From DATAFT01 sp035544635 (GTDB lineage Bacteria > Acidobacteriota > Thermoanaerobaculia > Multivoradales > Multivoraceae): DNA of 11,947 nt. The stretch is from the NCBI GenBank assembly GCA_035544635.1, contig DATKDQ010000208.1:1-11947 (forward strand), written 5' to 3'. Below the pieces are notes generated by a model. That model had not been told where the DNA came from. It was given only the letters and a program-made list of their open reading frames with translations, and searched no databases. The stretch's first letter is position 1. Each line of letters starts with the position of its first letter. Of this stretch, positions 6,743 through 11,947 are shown piece after piece. Position numbers and translations under genes: made by a program.

Positions 6743-8607
6743 CGATCACCGGCCCCCAGCGGATCGAGCGTGGTGGCGAGCTCGAGCCGCTTGCGGATCC
6801 CGATCTCGTGCCAGCCGACCAGACCGTTGATCGAGCGCCCCAGCAGGTAGCCGAAACCGAAGCCGCCGAGGCCGGCCTCCACCAGCCCGACCAGCGCGCC
6901 GCTCCAGCTCGCGCGGAAGCCGTACAGGTAGTTGCCGAGGAGCGAGAGGTTCGGGCCCACCGGGTCGCCGCCGCGCACCAGCATCAACGCGGTCGCGGCG
7001 AAGAGACCGAGGCCCGCCACCGTGCCGAGCGCACCCCCGAGAGCGATCGGGTCGTAGCGGGCGAAGGCCTCGCGCAGCAGCTCTTCGACCGTCGCCGGCG
7101 CCGCCGCCGCCGGCACCAGGCGGTCGCCGCCCGAAGCGCCCCCGGAAGCCCTGCCCGCCGCGGGGGCGCGCACCTCCTCGTGGTAGTCCTGCTCGACGTT
7201 CACCGCCCACACGTCGTGCGACTCGCCGGCGACGTTGCGCGCCGCCAGCACCCCAGCGAGCATCGAGTGGTCCTGGTTGTTGTAGCGATGCTGCGCGTTG
7301 CGCCCGACCACGTGCAGGTTGGAGAAGCCGCCCAGGTGGGCGCGCAGCACCGGCAGCGCCTCGCGATAGGCGTCGTCGTACACCGGGTAGGCGCGCGGCA
7401 TGCGGATCACGGTGCCGTCGACCACCTCGTCGCGGCGCAGGAGACCCAGCGTCTCGCACTCCCGCGCGCCGAGCTCGACCAGCGCGCCGTCCTCGGCGCT
7501 CCACAGGTCGTCCCCGCGTTGGACGAAGTACTCGAGCCCGAGGCTCGAGCGCCGTGGATCGGGGACCATCTCGGGGCTCCAGTTCTTGAAGTTCTGGATG
7601 CGCCCGAGGCGCACGGCAGGCGAGTGCACGTAGATCCAGTTGTCGGGGAACAGGTGCTCGCGATCGACGATCAGACCCACCGTCATGAAGTCGCGATAGC
7701 GCAGCCGCGAGGCGGCGGCGAGCACCTCCGGCGGCGGGGGTGGATCGAGCACACGTACCAGGGTCGAGAGCGGCATCGACGCGACCACGTGATCGACCTC
7801 GATCTCGCGGCCGGGGTCTCGATCGTCACCGCCGTCGCCGGCGGCTCGAGCGGCGGCGCGCACTTCTATGGCGACGACACGCCGGCCGTCGTGGCGGATG
7901 CGGCTGACGCGTGACTGGAGGTGGGTCGGGATGCCGCGCTCGGCGAGCAGATCGCGGCAGCGCTCCCACATCATGCCGGGGCCGTGTCGCGGGTAGTGGA
8001 AGCGGTCGATCAGGGTGGTCACCACCTCGCCGTCGATCCGAGGCGAGCGCACCAGCGCGCTCTTGATCGCGGTCTTGAGATCGAGGTTCTTGATGCGCTG
8101 GGTGGCCCACTCGGCGGCGATCTCCGAGCAGGGCATGCCCCACACCTTCTCGGTGTAGGTCTCGAAGAAGATCTCGTAGAGGCGCCGCCCGAAGCGGTTG
8201 ACCACCCACTGCTCGAAGGTGCGCTCCTCGGAGAGCGGCGCCAGCTGAGCCCGGGCGTAGCTGGCCAACACCCGCGCCGCTTCGATCGGACCGAGGCCGA
8301 CCAGAGCGCTCGCCGGGCGCAGCGGGTAGTGGAAGAACTTGCCGCGGTAGTAGATGCGCGACAGCCGGTCGCGCTCGAGCAGGTCCGGGCCGAGGATCTC
8401 CTCCCACATCTCGCGCACCAGCGAGACCTTGGTGAAGAAGCGATGGCCACCGATGTCGAAGCGATAGCCGCGGTAGTTGACGGTGCGCGAGATGCCGCCC
8501 ACGATGTCGTCCTGCTCGTAGACGACAGCGGGAAGCCCGCGCCGGGAGAGCTCCCAGGCGGCCGCCAGCCCGGCGGGACCGGCGCCGATGACTGCCGTGA
8601 CGCTCAT
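6739..8607 (-). CDS. UDP-galactopyranose-mutase-like FAD protein with C-terminal membrane domain
   Basis: This 622-residue protein opens with a dinucleotide fold (GAGPAG 8-13, acidic E31, GG 37-38) followed by DIGGHRFFTK (51-60). Later motifs are EKVWG (153-157), FHYPRHGPG (203-211), GRIQNFKNW (335-343), AYPVYD (406-411) and NNQDHSM (443-449). The R-I-x-x-x-K block resembles the active-site arginine strand of UDP-galactopyranose mutase, so a sugar-nucleotide or sugar-lipid isomerase or oxidoreductase is my best guess; the wider FAD amine-oxidase/HemY superfamily is the safe assignment. A Gly/Ala-rich linker (about 478-505) joins it to a domain (511-600) with two likely membrane spans and the LLGNY...WSGA signature, which is not part of normal mutases (about 370-500 aa). 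That would anchor the enzyme to the membrane. It heads the leftward unit, with AGGA close to the ATG. Confidence 0.87.
   Translation of the reverse strand: MSVTAVIGAGPAGLAAAWELSRRGLPAVVYEQDDIVGGISRTVNYRGYRFDIGGHRFFTKVSLVREMWEEILGPDLLERDRLSRIYYRGKFFHYPLRPASALVGLGPIEAARVLASYARAQLAPLSEERTFEQWVVNRFGRRLYEIFFETYTEKVWGMPCSEIAAEWATQRIKNLDLKTAIKSALVRSPRIDGEVVTTLIDRFHYPRHGPGMMWERCRDLLAERGIPTHLQSRVSRIRHDGRRVVAIEVRAAARAAGDGGDDRDPGREIEVDHVVASMPLSTLVRVLDPPPPPEVLAAASRLRYRDFMTVGLIVDREHLFPDNWIYVHSPAVRLGRIQNFKNWSPEMVPDPRRSSLGLEYFVQRGDDLWSAEDGALVELGARECETLGLLRRDEVVDGTVIRMPRAYPVYDDAYREALPVLRAHLGGFSNLHVVGRNAQHRYNNQDHSMLAGVLAARNVAGESHDVWAVNVEQDYHEEVRAPAAGRASGGASGGDRLVPAAAAPATVEELLREAFARYDPIALGGALGTVAGLGLFAATALMLVRGGDPVGPNLSLLGNYLYGFRASWSGALVGLVEAGLGGFGFGYLLGRSINGLVGWHEIGIRKRLELATTLDPLGAGDR
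6820..6990 (-). repeat. Fused copy of the LLGNY/WSGA membrane domain
   Basis: These bases encode residues 540-596 of the flavoprotein and align without gaps to residues 43-99 of the adjacent small protein (6446-6616). Shared positions include LVRGG, VG, LLGNY, WSGA and a late N.L pair. The similarity is at protein level, so it is an old duplication or shared domain rather than a recent DNA repeat. Confidence 0.75.
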
Positions 8608-8634
8608 CGTCCTGGTGTTGGCGGGATCCCGTCG

Positions 8635-8677
8635 CGCGAAGGATGCGCGCGCATGGTAGCAGAGCGCGCCCTTCGCG
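8635..8677. promoter_or_regulatory. Inverted repeat and palindrome in the divergent promoter region
   Basis: CGCGAAGG (8635-8642) and CCTTCGCG (8670-8677) form an 8-bp inverted repeat with a 27-bp gap. Just inside it lies the perfect 12-bp palindrome ATGCGCGCGCAT (8643-8654). On the minus strand, TACCAT (8653-8658) could be a -10 box for the leftward flavoprotein gene, although no good -35 is visible. The arrangement would suit an operator controlling both divergent units, but GC-rich DNA produces such symmetry by chance fairly easily. Confidence 0.3.
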
Positions 8678-8686
8678 TTCGCGACC

Positions 8687-8716
8687 TCGACCCCGGCGCA
8701 CAGGCGCGGCTATGCT
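8687..8716 (+). promoter_or_regulatory. Candidate promoter for the glycosyltransferase unit
   Basis: TCGACC (8687-8692), an 18-bp spacer and TATGCT (8711-8716) each match the sigma70 consensus at 4 of 6 positions. The -10 ends 7 bp before the ATG at 8724, the spacing expected for a leaderless transcript and the same geometry as at 2256-2268. Confidence 0.35.
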
Positions 8717-8723
8717 GCGGGCG

Positions 8724-9761
8724 ATGGGGACGCGTTCCGGCCCAGACCTCGAGGTGGTGATCCCCGCGCACGATGCGGCGCTCACCCTCGGCCGAGTCCT
8801 CGACGCGCTGCTGCCGGCCGCCGTCGGGAGGATCCTCGTCGTCGACGCCGGCTCGAGCGACGCCACGGCCGAGCTCGCACGCTCGAGGGGGGCGCGCGTG
8901 CTGCGACTCGAGACCCGCCAGGGGCCGGCCGCCGCCCGCAACGCCGGCGTCGAGGCCACCACCGCCGAGGTCGTCCTCTTCCTCGATGCCGACTGCGTGG
9001 CTCACCCCGACGTCGTCGAGCGCGTGCGCGCCGCCTTCGGCGAGGATCCGGAGCTGGCTGGGCTGTCGGGGTCGTACGACGATGCGCCGGCGGCGCGAGG
9101 CTTCTACTCGCAGTACATGAACCTGCGCCACCACCTGACGCACCAGCTCGCCCGCCGCGACCACGCCACCTTCTGGGCGGGATGCGGCGCCGTACGGCGG
9201 GCCCCGTTTCTCGCCGCCGGCGGCTTCGACGCCGCGCGCTACCCGCGGCCGCAGATCGAGGACATCGAGCTCGGGCTGCGGCTGCGCCGTCTCGGCGCGC
9301 GCCTGCGCCTCGACCCGGCTCTCCAGGTGACCCATCTCAAGGAATGGTCGATGCGCTCGGTGCTGCGCACCGATCTCTACGACCGGGCGCTGCCGTGGTC
9401 GGCGCTGATCCTCGAGCACGGCGAGCTGCCCACCGACCTCAACCTGCGCGCGTCGCAGCGGTGGGCCGCCGTGCTGGCGGCACCGGCGCTGGCGGCGCCC
9501 GCGCTCGCGGTGCTCGCGGCCGTCGAGACGAGCTGGCCTCTGGGCGCTCTGACGCTGGCCATCCTGGGCGCCTCGCTCGCCGCCAACCGCGACCTGGTGA
9601 CGTTCTTCGCGAGCAGGCGAGGCTGGGGCTTCGCGCTTCGCGCGTGGCTGTTTCACCAGGTTCACCTGGTGTTGTCCGCCGCCGCGTTCCTCGCGTCCTG
9701 GCTGCGCCGCCCGCGCTCGCCGCGCGACCTCCTGCTCCGTACCCGGTCCAGGTCGCCTTGA
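8724..9761 (+). CDS. Membrane-anchored family 2 glycosyltransferase
   Basis: From this start the protein has 345 residues. It begins DLEVVIPAHDA (8-18), the opening strand of a GT-A fold, followed by ILVVDAGSSDAT (37-48), QGPAAARNAG (66-75) and the metal-binding DAD (88-90) in VLFLDADC. GCGAVRR (153-159) and the acceptor-side acid pair ED (179-180) in PQIEDIELGLRLRRLG complete a GT2 domain. The last third has hydrophobic segments at about 248-266, 271-288 and 304-327, so the enzyme is probably fixed in the inner membrane with a cytoplasmic active site and a lipid-linked or membrane acceptor. The ATG at 8712 (four codons upstream) is an alternative; 8724 fits the promoter spacing and the usual short lead before the first strand. 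No Shine-Dalgarno is clear. The stop overlaps the next ATG (TGATG), suggesting coupled synthesis with the flavoprotein. Confidence 0.9.
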   Translation: MGTRSGPDLEVVIPAHDAALTLGRVLDALLPAAVGRILVVDAGSSDATAELARSRGARVLRLETRQGPAAARNAGVEATTAEVVLFLDADCVAHPDVVERVRAAFGEDPELAGLSGSYDDAPAARGFYSQYMNLRHHLTHQLARRDHATFWAGCGAVRRAPFLAAGGFDAARYPRPQIEDIELGLRLRRLGARLRLDPALQVTHLKEWSMRSVLRTDLYDRALPWSALILEHGELPTDLNLRASQRWAAVLAAPALAAPALAVLAAVETSWPLGALTLAILGASLAANRDLVTFFASRRGWGFALRAWLFHQVHLVLSAAAFLASWLRRPRSPRDLLLRTRSRSP

Positions 9762-11173
9762 TGCCGCCGCGGGTCCTGGTGCTCGGCGGCGGCCCGGCCG
9801 GCTGCGGCGCCGCCTGGCGGCTCGCTGCCCGCGGCAACGCGCGCGTCACCCTGCTCGAGCAGAGCGGAGCCGTCGGCGGCCACGCCGGGAGCTTTCTGTT
9901 CGCCGGGCAGCGGGTCGACTACGGCAGCCATCGCCTGCACCCCGCCTGCGACCCCGCCGTGCTCGCCGATCTACGGTCGCTGCTCGGCGACGACCTGCGG
10001 CGGCGCGCGCGGCACGGCCGCATCCGACTGCGCGGCCGATGGCTCCACTTTCCGCTGCGCCCGCTCGACCTGCTGCTCCGTCTCGACCGCGCATTCGCCC
10101 TCGGCGCGCTCGTGGACATGCTCCGCCGCCGGCGCGGGCCCGACGCCGCGTCCGGCTCGAGCGCGAGCTTCGCCTCGGTCCTCCTGGCGCAGCTCGGGCC
10201 CACCATCTGCCACTCCTTCTACTTTCCCTACGCTCGCAAGATCTGGGGGCTCGAGCCCACCGAGATCGACGCGGAGCAGGCCCGGCGCCGGGTCTCGGCG
10301 CGCACGTTCAGGGCGCTCTTCGCGCGGCTGGCGCGCCCATCGTCGAGGGGAGTCTTCTTCTATCCCCGCCTCGGCTACGGCCAGATCTGCGAGGCGCTCG
10401 CGGCGGCCGCGCGCGACCGCGCCGCCGACCTGCGCCTGGGCCGGCGGGTGGTCTCGCTGCGCGCGCCCCGCGACGCCGCGGAGCCGTGGGTGGCGGAGGC
10501 GACGGGAGAGGGCGGACCGACCGAGCGCGTGGAGGCCGAGCTGGTGTTCTCGACGCTCCCGCTCACGCGGGTGGCGGCGATGATCGACCCCGCTCCGCCG
10601 GCCGCGATTCTCCGGGCCGCCGACGCGCTCACCTACCGCAGCCTGCTCCTGGTCTACCTCGCGCTTCCGGTCGACCGCTTCACTCCGTTCGACGCCCACT
10701 ACTTCCCGGAGCGGGAGTTCACGATCAGCCGGCTGTCCGAGCCGAAGAACTACTCGGGCGAGCGCGAGCCGGCGGGCTCGACCGTGCTCTGCGCCGAGAT
10801 TCCGTGCCGGCCGGAGGATCCGCTGTGGAGCCTCGAGGACCGCGAGCTCGCCGCGGTGGTGGTGGCGGACCTCGAGCGCGCCGGGCTCGCGCCGCCCGCC
10901 GCCGTCGCCGAGGCGACCTGCCGGCGACTGCGCCACGCCTACCCGGTCTACCGCGTCGGCTTCGCCGCGCCGCTGGCCGAGCTCGACGCCTGGCTGTCCG
11001 CGCTTCCCCGCTTCGTGAGCTACGGCCGCCAGGGTCTCTACGCGCACGACAACGCCCATCACGCGCTGGTCGAGGCGTACCGCGCCGCCGACTGCGTCGA
11101 CCACGGCGGGTTCGACGCCGCGCGCTGGCTCTCCCATCGCCAGGAGTTCGCGAGTCATGTGGTCGAGGATTGA
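9761..11173 (+). CDS. Second UDP-galactopyranose-mutase-like FAD protein
   Basis: The 470-residue protein has a dinucleotide fold (GGGPAG 9-14, LLEQ with E33, VGGHAGS 38-44) and RVDYGSHRLHP (51-61), which replaces the GGHRFF block of its divergent neighbour. Family motifs recur in the same order: RKIWG (159-163), FFYPRLGYG (199-207), SRLSEPKNY (323-331), AYPVYR (393-398) and a C-terminal FAD-contact region ending GLYAHDNAHHAL (425-436). It lacks the C-terminal membrane domain. The two proteins are paralogues at family level but clearly divergent. A role on a nucleotide sugar or lipid-linked sugar is inferred from the glycosyltransferase before it and the membrane protein after it; a plain FAD-dependent desaturase or oxidase is the alternative. 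The ATG at 9761 shares its A with the preceding stop. Upstream in-frame sequence overlaps the glycosyltransferase gene and is not coding. Confidence 0.88.
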   Translation: MPPRVLVLGGGPAGCGAAWRLAARGNARVTLLEQSGAVGGHAGSFLFAGQRVDYGSHRLHPACDPAVLADLRSLLGDDLRRRARHGRIRLRGRWLHFPLRPLDLLLRLDRAFALGALVDMLRRRRGPDAASGSSASFASVLLAQLGPTICHSFYFPYARKIWGLEPTEIDAEQARRRVSARTFRALFARLARPSSRGVFFYPRLGYGQICEALAAAARDRAADLRLGRRVVSLRAPRDAAEPWVAEATGEGGPTERVEAELVFSTLPLTRVAAMIDPAPPAAILRAADALTYRSLLLVYLALPVDRFTPFDAHYFPEREFTISRLSEPKNYSGEREPAGSTVLCAEIPCRPEDPLWSLEDRELAAVVVADLERAGLAPPAAVAEATCRRLRHAYPVYRVGFAAPLAELDAWLSALPRFVSYGRQGLYAHDNAHHALVEAYRAADCVDHGGFDAARWLSHRQEFASHVVED

Positions 11174-11947
11174 CCGCCGCGCCCTGCGAGTGGTGGGCTC
11201 CGTCGCGTTCGTCGCGGCGGTCCTGGCCTTCGTGCCGCTGGCGGAGCTGATCGCGCCGCTGGGCCGCCTGCCAGCGTGGGTGTGGCTCGCCGCCGTCGCC
11301 GCCCACCTCCTGAGCCGACTCGCCGCGGTCGAGAAGTGGCGCCTCCTGCTGCGCGCGGCGCGCACCGATCTCGGCTGGCGGCGGGCGGCGCACTGCTACT
11401 ACGCCGGGCAGTTCGCCAACACTTTCCTGCCGTCGCTGGTCGGCGGCGACGTGGTGCGCACCGGGCTCGCCATGCGCGCCAGCGCGTCGCCGGGCGGCAC
11501 GCTCCTGGCGAGCGTGGTCGACCGCTACTTCGACTTCGTGGCGCTCGGGGCCGTCGCCGCGGCGGGCGCCTGGCTCGCGCCGCCCGAGGTCCGGGGCGAC
11601 GCGCTGACGGCGCTGCGCTGGGCGGTGGCGCTCCTCGGCACCGCCGCCGTCGCCGCCACCTTCATCCTGCTGCGCCTGCCGCCCGAGCGCCTGCCCCGCC
11701 GGCTCGACGCCCTGGTGCGCGATGCCCGCGACGCGTTTCAGGCGATCGTGCGGGACCCGGCGCGCGGTCTCGGCGCCTTCGCCCTCGCCATCCTGCTCCA
11801 GCTCTTCCTGGTGGCGATCGCCGCCGTCCTGTCGTCGCTGCTCGGATTCGAGGTCCCCGCGCTGGTGTGGATCCTGGTCTTCTCGGTGGGAAAGCTCGCC
11901 GCACTGGCTCCGATCTCGATCGGCGGTATCGGCGTGCGCGAGGCGGC
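11157..11947 (+). CDS. UPF0104 / lysylphosphatidylglycerol-synthase-type membrane protein (3' end outside window)
   Basis: The first 263 residues are present. Hydrophobic helices at about 12-33, 40-55, 122-141, 156-172, 206-230 and 235-252 show a polytopic membrane protein. The family signatures are FANTFLPSLVGGDVVR (86-101), SVVDRYFD (119-126) and PISIGGIGVRE (252-262). This is the membrane module of MprF and of AglD-type proteins. As a stand-alone protein it is usually a glycolipid-related transporter or flippase candidate and not an aminoacyl-transferase. Whether a C-terminal synthase domain follows lies outside the window. The start is well supported: AGGAG (11142-11146) is 10 bases before the ATG, and the gene overlaps the flavoprotein end by 17 bp. 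It is the third gene of the rightward unit and may move the product of the glycosyltransferase across the membrane. Confidence 0.87.
   Translation, partial: MWSRIDRRALRVVGSVAFVAAVLAFVPLAELIAPLGRLPAWVWLAAVAAHLLSRLAAVEKWRLLLRAARTDLGWRRAAHCYYAGQFANTFLPSLVGGDVVRTGLAMRASASPGGTLLASVVDRYFDFVALGAVAAAGAWLAPPEVRGDALTALRWAVALLGTAAVAATFILLRLPPERLPRRLDALVRDARDAFQAIVRDPARGLGAFALAILLQLFLVAIAAVLSSLLGFEVPALVWILVFSVGKLAALAPISIGGIGVREA

Noticed and set aside
6808..7914. 368-codon open frame on the plus strand
   Set aside because: It is antisense to the FAD flavoprotein and its membrane domain, rich in His, Arg, Gln and Val with no recognisable motif.
8604..9665. 353-codon open frame on the minus strand upstream of the leftward flavoprotein
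   Set aside because: It covers the GT2 gene in antisense and has low-complexity Arg/Gly/Glu composition; the GT2 reading has DAD and ED motifs in the right order.
9182..9760. N-terminal extension of the second flavoprotein
   Set aside because: It lies fully within the glycosyltransferase gene in another frame; the FAD-binding fold starts directly after ATG 9761.
9971..11365. 464-codon open frame on the minus strand
   Set aside because: It is antisense to the second flavoprotein and the UPF0104 gene, which both have intact family motifs; the minus-strand product has none.

Overview
This is a window of very GC-rich bacterial DNA with tightly packed genes. It carries eleven protein genes; the first and last run off the window edges. 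I see no rRNA, tRNA, CRISPR array, insertion sequence or phage gene. The coding style (strong G/C at third positions, 1-4 bp gene overlaps, GTG starts) and content (family III CoA-transferases, crotonase, luciferase-like monooxygenase, DUF2085, UDP-galactopyranose-mutase-like flavoproteins) fit a high-GC, probably environmental lineage such as Myxococcota or Binatota-like bacteria or relatives. The sequence alone does not settle the taxon.

Left part (1-5562). A tandem-fused CaiB/BaiF CoA-transferase points left (1-2107, minus). Across a 160-bp divergent promoter region, a rightward chain starts: a DUF2085 membrane protein (2268-2870), a cysteine-motif small membrane protein with a proline-rich tail (2867-3433) and a luciferase-like (LLM) oxidoreductase (3439-4359). 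The first junction is a GTGA overlap and the second could be one. The LLM gene ends in a perfect 10-bp stem hairpin that spans its stop codon. A zinc-type alcohol dehydrogenase (4462-5562) follows with its own strong Shine-Dalgarno. The CoA-transferase, LLM enzyme, dehydrogenase and the crotonase beyond suggest oxidation and CoA-thioester metabolism of an unidentified organic acid or alcohol.

Right part (5566-11947). Two transcription units diverge from about 8608-8723. The leftward unit encodes a UDP-galactopyranose-mutase-like FAD protein with an extra C-terminal membrane domain (6739-8607), a small membrane protein homologous to that same domain (6410-6742, ATGA overlap), and a crotonase (5566-6387) that meets the alcohol dehydrogenase tail to tail with 3 bp between stops. 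The rightward unit encodes a membrane-anchored family-2 glycosyltransferase (8724-9761), a second, distinct mutase-like FAD protein (9761-11173, TGATG junction), and a UPF0104/lysylphosphatidylglycerol-synthase-type membrane protein (11157 to the edge, 17-bp overlap).

The divergent locus looks like a cell-surface glycolipid or glycan pathway. The most unusual item is the membrane domain with an LLGNY...WSGA signature, present both as a C-terminal fusion on one flavoprotein and as a stand-alone neighbour. Functions beyond family level are inference.
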